A stretch of DNA of 64,000 nt. It comes from Riptortus pedestris (Eukaryota; Arthropoda; Insecta; Hemiptera; Alydidae). Position numbers and translations under genes: made by a program. Position 1 is the first letter of the stretch. Every line of letters starts with the position of its first letter. Where the stretch lies: contig CM032233.1 of the NCBI GenBank assembly GCA_019009955.1, forward strand, positions 19,522,501 to 19,586,500, given 5' to 3'. A model generated the notes under the pieces. That model made no database searches. It was given only the letters and a program-made list of their open reading frames with translations, and was not told where the DNA came from. This document shows, piece after piece, positions 35,144 through 46,458 of this stretch.

Positions 35144-36566
35144 CTTATGTAAGGGAGTATTTGGCCCTTCGTATGATAGCAATTTTAATTATGATTAGTG
35201 GTCTAATAATTGAATCGAAAGACGGAAATATAATTATTTGAGACGTCCCGAATGGGTATGTATACACATAAAACAATTGAAACCCTGACTCTTTCATTTA
35301 AGAATTTAAGTGAATGAGGCAAGGTTAAATTTTTATAATTTAAATAAAAAATTACATTCACTAAAATAAATATTTTGATGTGTCATCCCATTAGACAAGA
35401 TAGTATGCAATGAACGTACATTGCTACCTTATATAATGATATGCAATTGATTGGCTACACCTTACAACATTACTGAAAAAATCATCTTACAAAACAACTA
35501 CGGTGAAAGTTTATTAAATTGAATATTAAAACGATTAAGTTTCAAACGCGCGTGTTTAAGTGCGTGTTTTTTTTTTTATTTTTACTTTTTTTTAAGTTAT
35601 TGGACATAACACACCAGTAAGTTACAGAAGTAGAAGAAGGTGGTAAGTCAGTAGAGATAGTATTGAAAGTAGAGTCGGGAAGGCGAGCAGCTACCAATTA
35701 CATTTTTTTTTGGCAGCACCCATAACCTGTATAATAGAGATAAGTAAATAAGAGTGGGTCAATGGTGGGTTGTATAGAGCAGAGGCAGGCAGGGAGAGGT
35801 TAATAAAAACTAATAGCAGACATACTAAATGGTGCTATTATCCAACCAGAAAGGTCTCCCCTGCCGATTCTACTCTTTGGGTCACAACCACCTGCTGTCT
35901 ACTCCTTGATATAGTCTCTTCCGGAACTATCTACTCGCCCTCTCACTCTCCTTTTCTCCGTATAAATTCACATGAAATTTAGCAGAACATCTATCTTTCA
36001 CTCTTTCTCCCACACTATTTATATACTCTAATTTGAATTATATAGGTATATATGATTCCCAAATAGGTCAGAAATTATATATATATATATATAAGCTAAG
36101 GTACTCGGCGTCGCTCAGGAATCATTAGCCTGAATGTTGACGGCATTTTTTAATTGGCAAGGCTAAAATGTGTACAACTACACTTTCCATCGATTTCATA
36201 CACCAATTATCAAAATATAAAAGAAATTATTTACCATTATGAAAGTTATATATAGCAAGGCACTGTACCTAGAAACGTTTTGCCTCCTTCCTGTTTAACT
36301 ATTTGTAGTTTTTCTTTTAGTTTTGTTTTTGTTATTTTTATTTTGGTTTTTCCCTCATGTTGTAAATATACTAACAATTTATACTTAGTTTTTTTAAATT
36401 CTATTTAGTTTGCAGGTTTGTAAAATTTAGCTTTGTAAAAATTTTAATATTTATTTAATTTTGTAAAATTATATTCTCACATGTTTAAAAATGAATCGTC
36501 ATTGTAGTGGCATCTCAAAAAAATAATAAATACACCAATTATAGACTCGTCATATTCCTACGAGAG
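35144..36566. other. Unassigned sequence
   Basis: 1.4 kb without a recognised gene. Contains T-runs (35566-35596, 35702-35711), a GC-richer patch at 35760-35960 with a 70-codon frame lacking domains, and a short (AT)n near 36078-36092. Confidence 0.45.
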
Positions 36567-36776
<210 letters not shown>

Positions 36777-37153
36777 TAAAAGAAACAGTAATGAAAATAA
36801 CAAACTGATGGCCAGGTTGAGTATAGAATTTTATTCTATAAGTGCAGTAAAGCACTGAGGAAATTTGCAGAAGCGTTATACCAGAAAATACATTAGTAGA
36901 ATAGCTATTATGGGTAAATTGATAATATGCTATTATTATTATTATCATTTTACTTTCATCATTTAATGTTTTGTTGATTATTGTTCTTATTTATATATTG
37001 GAGTTAAGATTAATTATTTATATTTTTTTTTTTAAATTGTATAAATTATTTATAATTATTAATCTTCAAATACATGTAATGTACTATATTCTACGGGACA
37101 TGTAGGAAATAAACTCCCTCTCTGAAGGGTTACTTCATTGAGGAAATAAATAA

Positions 37154-37155
<2 letters not shown>

Positions 37156-37201
<46 letters not shown>
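37156..37201. repeat. (AT)n microsatellite
   Basis: About 23 AT units, not obviously within an HLE, following A-rich sequence. Confidence 0.9.
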
Positions 37202-37202
<1 letters not shown>

Positions 37203-37244
37203 TATAAAGATGGATGGATAGATATACATATATATTAATGCCAA

Positions 37245-37695
37245 GTCATTAACGAAGATTAAATGTTCTAGAGGTATCAGTTTAGCCATTTGAGTTAAGA
37301 TTGGTCTTAACGAACTTAGTAAACATAAGAATTTATATAGTGATGAATTCATTATGTAATATGTTTAGTCTCTGCTGGTTAGTAAATGGCGCATCCCTAT
37401 AGATAAACAATAGCCTCGTCTAATCGTAGTTGCACAAAGTGGACGTATATAAATTATACTTATTTTCTAGAGACCTGAATATTTAATTTATCTCTATGAT
37501 GAACAGTATATAAACAACTCATATTATGCTTAGTATAAATGTTTTAATGGGCTTAATCTGACCAGACAAAAGGAGGTTGGGTTTAGTGAGGCTTAAAATT
37601 AAAAAATGGAAATATCTCCCCAATTTTCGAAAAACTTTAAACGTCCAATATTTTTAACCATTTAATGTGTTAAATGTTTAGTTTTATACAATCAC
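37245..37695 (+). repeat. Duplicated block A: SINE plus HLE-free target site
   Basis: Matches block B at 39060-39435 + 40041-40110. Holds a diverged SINE (about 37275-37455: GTTTAGCCATTTGAGTTAAG; TAGTGATGAATTCATTATG; AAGTGGACGTATATAAATT; box B region deleted) followed by GGGCTTAATCTGACCAGACA and, at 37591-37620, TTAAAATTAAAAAATGGAAA, where block B carries an HLE. This is therefore an empty site. Confidence 0.75.
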
Positions 37696-37979
37696 TCTTT
37701 AATACGAATATTAAGTGAGTTATTAGTATGTTTTGTTTACAGCCTTCAGTTTGTTCCTACTCGTGTAAAATTTGAAAAAAGGGGGAAAAGGAGAAAAAAT
37801 TCATAATAAATATAAAAAAGTAGATAAATAAAAAGAAATAAATACATAATAAAAAAAAGTAAATAAATAAATAAAAATAAATAATAATTAGAAAAACTGG
37901 TTGGTGTGAGTTTGTCGGCGATTTCCCATGGTCGGGGAACTAAAATACGGTTCTGCGAGCACTGGGCATTTATGACCAT

Positions 37980-38005
37980 GACCACCTGCGTGACGGACTT
38001 TCGTA
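37980..38005 (+). repeat. HLE 3' terminal scrap
   Basis: CCTGCGTGACGGACTTTCG matches the terminal bases of the family; nothing more than the last ~20 bases is convincing. Confidence 0.4.
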
Positions 38006-38800
38006 TTATAAGATTTGAGTTCCTCAGAGTTCGCCTGTCAGAGTTGTTTCTGTCCATCTAATTAGTTGGTTAAATGACACTTTTACCAAATTTCCAATAA
38101 GGGAAAGCGAGTTCAAAATTTTCAGGCCCCATAATGGCTTCATTTATTGAATTCCTCTTCTTCATTTGAAGCTTTTAGTTTACCAACTCATAAACAGTTT
38201 GTATAATGATTTACAATCACCAAAGAAAAACGGAAATTTCAACAAGCTGTAACTATGAGTTTCGCTGAAGACGCCACTTTCTGGCAATACCTTTTCTTCC
38301 CAAATAGGGGATTATACATAATTTGCTAAATTTTGGTTCAAATTTGAGTTTCTCCTAAAGAAAACTTAAGGTATTTCCTCTAAATGTAAGCATGACTATC
38401 CACTTTCAGACCATGGACTTATCTCTCATTTCAACTTTACTAAAGACAATTATGAGATTCTTATCCATTGTTGAAAGATAGATTTCCTAATCTTAAGCAT
38501 TTGCTATCTGCGCACGCAGACGGTTTATTGACCTCGCTTGAATTGTTCCTCGTGTTTGAATCTATCCACACGTTTTTAAATAATTATAGCGCGCATTTAT
38601 ATAATATGAAAAAAAAGGTTCCCATCATTTAAATATTTCAGTGATGGTATTTTATTATCTTATGAGGCCTAGGTTATTAGGGGATTTACGTGTAAATTAT
38701 TACAGCTGATGTGTGGTGAATTAATTACATTCTCTCTGAAATATTTCACTTGATTAGAGAACAAAATGTTTCCCCTCCTCTTTTTCAGATCCACCATAGA
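38006..38800. other. Unassigned sequence
   Basis: 0.8 kb with no clear frame or repeat. May be part of the duplicated unit that follows but has no second copy in the window. Confidence 0.4.
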
Positions 38801-39060
38801 TCATTGCTTGTAAATTAGGAATAAATTACTCCAAACCGAGATCAAACAAATCTCATGTGGCCTCGATCTACTAACGAAGTTAATTGATAATCACACCTTT
38901 GATGTTTATACTGACCAAATTGTTTTCAGTTCTTTTGGCATTCTAATTAAATTGTTCAAGGAGCAGTATTTAATCACCAGGTATCGCTATTTGTGAGCAG
39001 TTTGTTTGTTGAGTTATTGCAAGTCTGGTACGTGTAAATTCGAGACTCCTCTCGATTTTC
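38801..39060 (+). repeat. Duplicated segment C, copy 1
   Basis: GATCATTGCTTGTAAATTAG to AATTCGAGACTCCTCT, about 255 bp, recurs at 40118-40378 with scattered substitutions and a small indel (TGGCCTCGATC versus TGACCTCCCACTCGATC). Confidence 0.8.
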
Positions 39061-39432
39061 ATGTCATTAATGAAGATTAAATTTTCTGGAGGTATCAGTT
39101 TAGCCATGTGAATTATGATTGGCCTTAATGAACTTAGTAAACATAGGGTCGTGGGTTCGATTTCAACATGGGCAATTGTAATTTATTTAGTGATGAACTA
39201 ATTACATAATATTATTAGTCTCTGCTGGTTAGAAAATGGTGCAAATCTATAGATAAACAATAGCCTCGACTAATCGTAGTTTTACAAAGTGGACTTACAT
39301 TAATTATATTTATTTTATCTCTACGATGAACAGTATATAAACAAGTCATATAATGCTTAGGATAAATGTTTTAATAGGCTTAATCTGACCAGACAGAGTG
39401 AGGTTGGGTTTAGTGAGGCTTAAAATTAAAAA
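39060..39432 (+). repeat. Duplicated block B (left part) with SINE
   Basis: SINE at about 39093-39303 with GTTTAGCCATGTGAATTATG and box B-like GGGTTCGATTTC (39151-39162), then GGCTTAATCTGACCAGACAG and TTAAAATTAAAAA directly before the HLE. Parallel to 37245-37600. Confidence 0.75.
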
Positions 39433-40040
39433 GTCCGTCACGCAGGGGCTGCGTAAACTAAGCAGATTTCCCATGTGAAGTTTTACAATCGAGAAATCCG
39501 CCTAATAACAACAGTAGTAGTAAAGAATCTCTAAACCTATTCACGAGGGACGAACAGTACCGAAACGGCCCGCACTAGCTCTCGGCGGAGAGTCCCGAAC
39601 ATAGCCGACTCCTGCCGAACACACACATGCATACAAATGCAAATATCTCGGTTAATATACAAGATACAGAATAAATGTATAGAACAATATTTATAGTAAA
39701 TTTAATTTTCAATAAGATTGACTCTATACAATTTTTCGATTCGACACATAATAACGGAGATAATTCGAATTTTCAAAAATTCCCCCCTCCCACTGATCCG
39801 ATTTCAGCCATTAACGAACTTGATCTTTGTTTTTACGTAAATCGCTTAAATATGAAGTTTGGTAACGATCAAACAAGAATTGCGACCGCTAAAGCGTTAA
39901 CAAACAAATATATATATATGAACGGACCTCATTTTCGTCATCTTCTGGGTAGTATTGATGGACATTTGAAGAAATTTTTCAAAACTTGCGTCATGAGTAC
40001 GACCTCAATAGCTGATTTCCCTTAAGGGAAATCTGCTAAA
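39433..40040 (-). repeat. HLE, full length, with paralogous empty site
   Basis: GTCCGTCACGCAGGGGCTGC (39433) to GGGAAATCTGCTAAA (40026-40040), 608 bp. All blocks present; the microsatellite is only 39907-39918. The flanks (TTAAAATTAAAAA | TTGGAAATATCTCC) join to the uninterrupted TTAAAATTAAAAAATGGAAA of block A at 37592-37611, which fixes the element ends and shows no target duplication beyond A-run ambiguity. Confidence 0.85.
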
Positions 40041-40117
40041 ATTGGAAATATCTCCGCAATTTTTGAAAAATGTTAAACATTCAATATTGTTAACCATTTA
40101 ATGTGCTAAATGTTTTA

Positions 40118-40378
40118 GATCATTGCTTGTAAATTAGTTATAAATTACTCCAAACCAAGACCAAACAAATCTCATGTGACCTCCCACTCGATCTACTGAC
40201 GAACTTAATCGATAATCACACCTTTGATGTTTATGCTGACCAAATTATTTTCACTTCTTTTGACATTCTAACTAAATCCCTTAAGGAGCAGTATTTAATC
40301 ACCAAGTATCGCTATTTGTGAGTAGTTTGTTTGTTGAGTTATTGCAAATCAGCCACATGTAAATTCGAGACTCCTCTA
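40118..40378 (+). repeat. Duplicated segment C, copy 2
   Basis: Second copy of the 38801-39060 segment (GATCATTGCTTGTAAATTAG ... TTGTTTGTTGAGTTATTGCAA, split). Lies directly after block B here but before it in the first case, so the region was built by overlapping duplications. Confidence 0.8.
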
Positions 40379-41148
40379 ATTTATGAAGTCTGAAATTCCA
40401 GTAAGGTCCACTCTCAGCATGAAAACCTACTCATACATCAAGTGATACATGCTGTAAACCTCTCAATGGTCATTTGCTTGGTCAAGCTGCATGCTGGTGA
40501 CAATAGTCTAATTTATAACACTAGTCATGTCTGTTCGTGCTATTTGCGACACTGCCTCTTAGGTTAGAAGCATTGTGCTAAACTGCTTCAGAGCCCTCGT
40601 TATTAAGTTGGTTTTCAGCTCATCAGAGTATGTTCTTCTATTGCCTCTACCAATGGGATTTCCGCCTTTAACAGGCAGGCATCATCGTACCATTTTAACC
40701 AGAACGCACCTGACGTTGGTTTCCAAGTGCTAGAGTTTGCGGTTGAACATTTAGTTAAATACCAATACTTCTTTTGCTTCTAAACTCGTTTATCACCTTG
40801 TCAAGTTATCCTCAAAGTGTCTAACCAATGCATTATCTTACACCTAACTCCCCGTATGGAAGATCTACCCCGACCCCCTACCATTGTTTTACACAGGAAG
40901 GGCTTATATGCGTTCCCTAGTATGGGGAAGACCCCCCTATGTTAAGGCTTGCTTATTAGCCTTTATCGGCTTAGACACTAAGACAGTTCGCCTGGAAATG
41001 CCATTAAGTTTGACGTTTGGGGGAATTTTAGACTGTAACTCCGTTTTGATGGCTAAAGTGGCCTTCCCAAGAAATTATTCGCCACTATAATGGCAGCTTA
41101 AATTCTTTTAGTGCTCATACGGTCTCAGTGAAGCTGGTTTTTAGGAGA
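40379..41148. other. Unassigned sequence
   Basis: 0.77 kb of more balanced base composition than its neighbours, without a frame or motif I recognise. A 68-codon + frame at 40884-41090 is not convincing. Confidence 0.45.
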
Positions 41149-42021
41149 TTTCCCTTAAGAAACATTTCTACAAAAATTGATCCATCATACATGGAGATGA
41201 TGGAAAATGGAGGTGCATTCAAAAGTGTGTATATACTTGCCTGTTACCACTCTAATGGTCGCAACTTTTGTTTGATCGTTCTCAAACTCGATATATAAGC
41301 GTAAACCCCAAAATAATGTTCCTAATGAGTGAAATCGGACTGAGAGGAGGGGGGGGGGGGTTAGAGAGGTGAATTCCCTACCCAGGAGATAAGAAAATTA
41401 GGACCATTCAAAACTATATTTTTATTGTTTAATCCCTACCAAATTCGAAATTTAAACGTTTTATGTAAAACTAAAGACCAAGTTCGTTTAGAGGCGGATG
41501 AATTAAAAAAAATTAAAAATATCTCCATTATCATACGTCTGATTGATAATTTGTCTAGAACCAATCATATTACACATGCAATGTTCTATATATTTTGTTT
41601 TATTAATTAATTAATTATTAATTAATCACTTTATTCGAGGAATAAATGCCAAATATTTTTTTCAGTGAACATTTTCTTTGTGAAATACATGCAAATACGT
41701 TGTGTCATGACGTCAACGACTAAGATTTTTCATTTTTAAATCAAAAATGTTTATTTGATCCATAATACTATAAACGATATTTAACCGTTTAAATCATGAC
41801 TAATGTTCTCAGTCGTAAATGGATGAAATCGGACCAGGAACAAGGGGGAGGGGGAATTCGAAAATTCAAAATTCTCCGTTATTATGAGTATTGAAAAATG
41901 TTAAGAAATAAATTAAGCTATTGATGCTCTACAATTGTTGTTCTATATATATTTTAGTAGCTGACATGTTAAATGAGATAGGGAAATATGCTTCGTTTAC
42001 GCAGCCCTTGTGCTTCGGACT
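41149..42021 (+). repeat. HLE long form, both ends degraded
   Basis: Head TTTTAGGAGATTTCCCTTAAG (41148-41168, mutated palindrome), TGATCGTTCTCAAACTCGAT, G-run 41349-41361, second module with GTCATGACGTCAACGACTAA, and 3' end ATGCTTCGTTTACGCAGCCC (41988-42007) plus TTCGGACTTTTTT. No (AT)n: the tract is reduced to GTGTATATAC. Confidence 0.75.
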
Positions 42022-42778
42022 TTTTTAGTGTGTTGAAGGTCATTAGGTTAATCACAATACTTATACTACTATTCGATACTATTTATTTCAAATGATGTAA
42101 GAAAAATAAATACTGTTAATTTATTTAACTATGCCCATAACTTCTGATCTCCCCGGATGCTGAATTAGGTGGAAGACTTCTTCATCGTTGGCCTACATTT
42201 TCGAAGCTTTTTCCCTTTATTTCCCCGCCATTGGTGATAATCACCGTTTTCTCCCGTTTAGGTGACAGGGAAACTCAAGCCGGTGTGTTCGTCAACCCTC
42301 CAGCTGGGGGCATCGAAAAGAGCGAGACTGATTCAACATTTTTCTAGTTTTCCACTTGCTCCCCGCTGGGAGACGGTCTGTGAAGGTCGTTTGAGAGATA
42401 CCATCTGCCACGGTTTCTTGCCTTCGTTAGTACACCAAATTGTCGGGACATGTCTAGACTAAATCACATTAGTTTAACATTGCAAGTAAATTAACCTCAA
42501 CTCGGGTTTCATGGCCATTTCTCTTCTGACTGTGACCACTATATCAAAGCTATTTTATTTACCAGTAGGACAATCTCCAATTAAGTCGAACCACCACGTT
42601 AGTAATTTAAAAAAAGGAAATTTGCTTGTTTTTAAGTACGTTAATTATTTACCTAAGGTGTACAATTTTTTTTAATGCAATGGACAGAATACAATATCAG
42701 TAAAAATAACAAATTTTAAATAAGAGAAATGTTGGCGTGTAAACTTTTTAATAGACGTATTTTCTGGACTCTGTTGAA
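42022..42778. other. Unassigned sequence
   Basis: 0.75 kb; a 66-codon frame at 42262-42462 without domains. Nothing recognised. Confidence 0.4.
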
Positions 42779-42960
42779 TTCATATTTATAGGGATAAAAT
42801 AAATTAACTTCATATTTATAGGGATATAATAAATAAACTCCTTAGGCCCACCCTGGCTAAGAAAGGATGGTAACCTGTAGATAACCCGTCCCGATTAGCG
42901 TAGTAGCATAAAGTGGACGTAAAATAAAAAAAAAATATAGGGATAAATCTATATATTTCC
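42779..42960 (+). repeat. 5'-truncated SINE with target-site duplication
   Basis: SINE body and tail at 42836-42934 (CTCCTTAGGCCCACCCTGG; TAACCTGTAGATAACCCG; TAAAGTGGACG; A-rich tail). Flanked by TATAGGGATA on the left (42820-42830) and ATATAGGGATAAA after the A-tail (42937-42949), a plausible retrotransposition duplication. The left flank is itself a ~30-bp tandem duplication (CATATTTATAGGGATAAAAT twice, 42780-42840). Confidence 0.65.
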
Positions 42961-43025
42961 CGTGAGACATTTTGAAAAACCCAATTATACAAAAATATTA
43001 CACTACTTACTCTAAATGAGGAAGA

Positions 43026-43484
43026 TGAGGAGAAATTTTTGCGTTTGGCAGTTCCTTTAAATGCGATCAGTTCTTTTCAATGATGAAAGTTAATAAAACA
43101 AAAAATCGTACAAGGCTGACTGACGATAGTTTGGAAAATTCTTTTCTTCTTTCTATCAGTGGAATTAATCCAAACATCGAAGGATTAGTTTCCCAAATTC
43201 AAGCTCAAGTGTCTCATTGATTTCGATGTCGCTATTTAACTTTCGTTGTTTGTAATAATTCCAAATTATACGATTTAATTATAATGTTGTACATATTTTT
43301 TTCATTTCTATTTGTTATTTTAATAAATTATATTATAATTACATTGTCGTATAATTTCATGTCTGATATCTATCGTTAAAAATTATGAACACTTCCTTAA
43401 AGTGCACTAGTTTTAAAAGCGGCCCTCGAACGTATTTACACACGAAAGTTTGGCCCACAACATGTCAAATGTTGCCCACACCTG
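43026..43484 (+). mobile_element. hAT element 3' fragment
   Basis: Transposase tail followed by a 3' untranslated part and a terminal GTTGCCCACACCTG ending at 43484. Reversed, the terminus reads CAGGTGTGGGCAACATTTGA, a hAT-type terminal repeat. GCGGCCCTCGAACG and TTTGGCCCACAACATG (43420-43465) are typical subterminal phrases of such elements. The left end was not found; it is lost upstream of 43026. Confidence 0.65.
43029..43220 (+). pseudogene. hAT transposase C-terminal dimerisation domain (GTF2IRD2/ZBED5-like)
   Basis: The open frame gives FGSSFKCDQFFSMMKVNKTK, then NRTRLTDDSLENSF, and ends with VSQIQAQVSH before TGA (43218-43220). From established family knowledge, 'FGSTYxCEQxFSxMKxxKSxxRxRLTDEHL...' followed by a '...VSH' terminus is the C-terminal hAT dimerisation region of the transposase lineage that gave rise to GTF2IRD2- and ZBED5-like vertebrate genes. 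Only 63 codons remain; a TGA (43026) precedes them in frame and the catalytic RNase-H domain is absent. The neighbouring hAT-type terminus at 43484 agrees with the call. Not in any published category that I can check here. Confidence 0.75.
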
Positions 43485-44213
43485 ATCTAAATACTATAAA
43501 TGATTTTTTTCCCACTTTTACAAGAGCTGTGTGCTTATAAAAATTTAAAAAAAATATTTTCCAATTTATTGGGAGATTACTCATACTATGAGATCGTAAG
43601 TGGTTACAATAGTCTGCGTAATGAAACAATATCCTCCATGACACTGGGAAATACTTTCTTTAGTTCCAGTAATAATGAAATCTGCACTAGTATTTTCTTC
43701 GGTCATGACATATATAGTGAAAGTAACAAAATCCAATTCTATCTCATGCTTTACGGAAATATTCTCAAAAAAAAACAAAAAAACTAAATATTCTGTAAAT
43801 TCAATAAATTTCATTCTAATATGGTTGATTGCATGATTTGAAAAAGCATCTAATGACCAAGAAATCGAGTCATATTAAGAGGGATCTTTGCAATTCATCC
43901 TTGCATTGAATTACGTTGAATTCGTTAAGAAAGTAATAATTCATCAGGGCATATTTATTCCCAGATGAATTATGACCTAGATTTTGCATCCTTTTTATTA
44001 CGAAGAGCGAAGTAAAGGCATTCATTGCGTTTAGCCATAAATACAATAAACCACCCCCCTCTCTTATCCGCCTTGGCACCCACAAAAACATAATCCTTAA
44101 TAAAATCTGCCCCATCTGTCTTTAAAAAAAGATACTATTACTAAGACTTGTTCTTTAATTCTGCATTTTTTTAGAGCACCATTTTTAGATTTTTCTTGCA
44201 GTGGGAATGTATT
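43485..44213. other. Unassigned sequence
   Basis: 0.7 kb. Overlapping frames of 77-95 codons on both strands (43500-43814) lack domains and look like chance frames. A run of C at 44052-44057 and nothing else. Confidence 0.4.
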
Positions 44214-44254
44214 TTTAGCAAATTTCCCTTAAGGGAAATCAGCTATTGAGGTTG

Positions 44255-44337
<83 letters not shown>

Positions 44338-44772
44338 CTGTTACCACTCTAGCGGTCGCAAGTTTTGTTTGATCGTTACCAAACTCGATATTTAGTCGTT
44401 TTATGTAAAAAGAAAGATCAAGTTCGTTAACGGCTGAAATCGGACCAGTGAGAGGGGGGGGGGTTTAGAGGGGAGGATTTTCGAAAATTCGAAATATCTC
44501 GGTTACTATACGTCGGATCGAAAAATTGTACAGAATCAATCTTATTGCAAATTACATTTACTATAAATATTGTTATATACATTTATTCTCTATCTTGAAT
44601 ATTAACTGAGATATTTGCATTTTTATTAAATCGACGGCTAACGGGCGAGAGTGACTTTCCCGCCAAAAGCTCGTTCGGCCGTTTCCTTGATTGCTCGGCT
44701 CTCGTGTAATTTGTCTATTGTAAACCTTCACGTGGGAAATCTGCTTAGTTTACGCAGCCCCTGAGTGACGGG
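44214..44772 (+). repeat. HLE, full length short form (best + copy)
   Basis: Reference copy in + orientation: TTTAGCAAATTTCCCTTAAG, GGGAAATCAGCTATTGAGG, (AT)n 44256-44333, TAACACTCTAGCGGTCGCAA-type block, ACCAAACTCGATATTTAGTC, GGCTGAAATCGGACCAGTGA, G-run 44453-44464, ATATCTCGGTTACTATACG, TTGCAAATTACATTTACTAT, CACGTGGGAAATCTGCTTAG (44730-44749), ACGCAGCCCCTGAGTGACGG. 559 bp; the first ~110 bp of head block is missing between palindrome and (AT)n. Confidence 0.85.
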
Positions 44773-44913
44773 CTTTTTATTTAGACAAAAGTGTAGCTAT
44801 TTAGTGTATTATTTTTTCTATTATTATTATCTGTATAATTAATAGATTTAATTTTTATTTAGCAGATACGTTTTTGCTTTTTGTTACGTATTTCTCGATA
44901 TTTAATCGTTATA

Positions 44914-45690
44914 CTAGGTTGTTACAAAAGTCCTTGTTCACAAAATTAATTTTATTCAAATGCGAGTACAAAATTTACAAATCAAATTTATTCTTCAAAA
45001 CACAGGCCATCATTTTCAACTACTTTAACCCATCTTTCAGCCAAAAGTTGTATTTGATGTAGATACCACTCTGCAGTTTTCGAGGCAAAGATCTCATCGC
45101 TTCCAGATTTGACATCATCGAAGTTTTCGAAGCGCCGACCTTTCAAAAAATGCGCCATTGACCTGAAAAGTCCATAGTCAGACGGTGCGATGTCTGGGCT
45201 GTAAGGAGGGTGGGGCAAGACGCTAATTCCGTTCATTTCTAACAATTTTCCTTTAACTAATCGTGAGCGATGAGCAGGGGCGTTGTCTTGCTGAAAGAAC
45301 GCTTGGGCTTGCAGATAAGTCATGAGGTGCTGACCTTGAACGGACGTTTTGGACACCAAGCTTCTTGAAATGCCGGCTTATTGTAGCATTTGAAACTCCC
45401 ATTTCTTCGGCTAATCCTCGAGTTGTGACATGTGGATTCCGACCAACAGACTCAAGTAGCACTGGATCATCGACGACTGAAGGACGACCTGATCTAGGTT
45501 CATCTTCAAGGCTTGTATTCCCAGAATTAAACCGCCTGAACCAAAATGCGGCCGTGTTTCGATGCACCACACTTTCCCCTTCCACTGCACAAATTTCCTC
45601 GGCTGAGGCCTCTGCACTAAAACCTTTTTTCCAATAATGCCTAAGAAGGCCGCGGATGACAAATTTTTCTTCCGACATTTCTAGTGAAAT
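44914..45690 (-). mobile_element. Internally deleted mariner element
   Basis: A candidate terminal repeat CTAGGTTGTTACAAAAGTCC starts at 44914 after a TA (44912-44913), as expected for TA-targeting mariner. The other end could not be located beyond the transposase start at 45678; the matching inverted sequence is not visible to 45850. Surrounding sequence (CTCGATATTTAATCGTTATA before; the AACAGAGATATATGCATTTT block after) indicates insertion into an HLE copy. Confidence 0.65.
44988..45678 (-). pseudogene. mariner transposase, catalytic core deleted
   Basis: The N-terminal part (45678 down to about 45360) opens MSEEKFVIRGLLRHYWKKGF, contains the mariner helix-turn-helix region with WFRRFNSGNTSLEDEPRSGR and a second HTH GLAEEMGVSNATISRHFKKLG (19-residue core). 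The C-terminal part (to TAA at 44988-44990) is in a different frame and has QQDNAPAHRS with the second catalytic Asp, HPPYSPDIAPSDYGLF with the third, and a normal-looking end. About 115 of the usual ~345 residues are missing between them, including the first catalytic Asp (TCDE-type motif). The Asp-to-Asp spacing I count is 35 intervening residues, one more than the standard DD34D. Dead by deletion plus frameshift. Confidence 0.85.
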
Positions 45691-45799
45691 TTAATAAACT
45701 GAATGAAAGGCAGGGACAGTTGGCGTACATAAATAATTAGAGGATTAGTTAATGTAAACATTGACATAAGAATTGTATTCGTCAGAGATGAAATAAGGA

Positions 45800-46165
45800 T
45801 TAAATTGTTAGAGATATATATTCTCTATACTGAGTTTTAACAGAGATATATGCATTTTTATTAAATGTGAGTGGATAACGGACGAGATGTGATCGGCTTT
45901 TGTCGGTATTGTTCGACCAAAACAGCCGAAAACTAGTTCGGCTGTTTCCGAAACTTTTCGGCTCTCGTGAAATTGTTTTAGAGACTCCTGTAAGCTTTTC
46001 CTTTGTGAGATATATGCAAATAAGTTCTGTTGATCCCCTCCTCCCCTTCTTTAGTTCTTGGACTACTAAAATTTGTGTTATTAAAATAATTTATATTTTA
46101 ATTCATTATAAATTGCAGTACTAGATATAGGAAATAGTTTGTAATAAAGATAATATGTTATATTC

Positions 46166-46208
<43 letters not shown>

Positions 46209-46458
46209 TAATTGTTTTTCTTTCCTGTGAAGAATATATCTATCTATCTGTTCAGCATTGAGTGGTTGGCAGTCCTATTTTTTTACAAATCAGAAGCCGT
46301 TTCCGTTGGGAGCTTATTAAAATTAGCTAAAAGTTTTTTTCATTACCGTTTGTATTTACCCATGGTGGTGTCGTGTTACCAGTATGCAAATTTCTCTATT
46401 GTAAAACTTCACGTGGGAAATTTACTTATTTTACGCAGCCCCAGCGTGACGGACTTTA
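45800..46458 (+). repeat. HLE 3' part, third-module variant
   Basis: From GAGTTTTAACAGAGATATAT through ACGGACGAGATGTGATCGG, the CCCCTCCTCCCC patch near 46029-46040, an extra (AT)n at 46168-46205, GGTGGTGTCGTGTTACCAG, to CACGTGGGAAATTTACTTA and GCAGCCCCAGCGTGACGGAC (46436-46455). Probably the downstream half of the copy invaded by the mariner element. Confidence 0.7.

Noticed and set aside
39675..40025. 116-codon + frame ending in a stretch with GNDQTRIATAKALTNKY
   Set aside because: It is a translation of HLE sequence. Similar peptides appear from many HLE copies (16698, 25379, 27742) but in different frames with stops, and the reading includes microsatellite-coded tyrosine/isoleucine runs. 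No sign of selection on a protein.
45365..45637. 90-codon + frame opposite the mariner transposase
   Set aside because: Antisense shadow of the transposase reading frame.
45690..45850. Right terminal repeat of the mariner element
   Set aside because: I searched for the complement of CTAGGTTGTTACAAAAGTCC and found no convincing match; the right end is lost or too diverged, so I left the boundary open.
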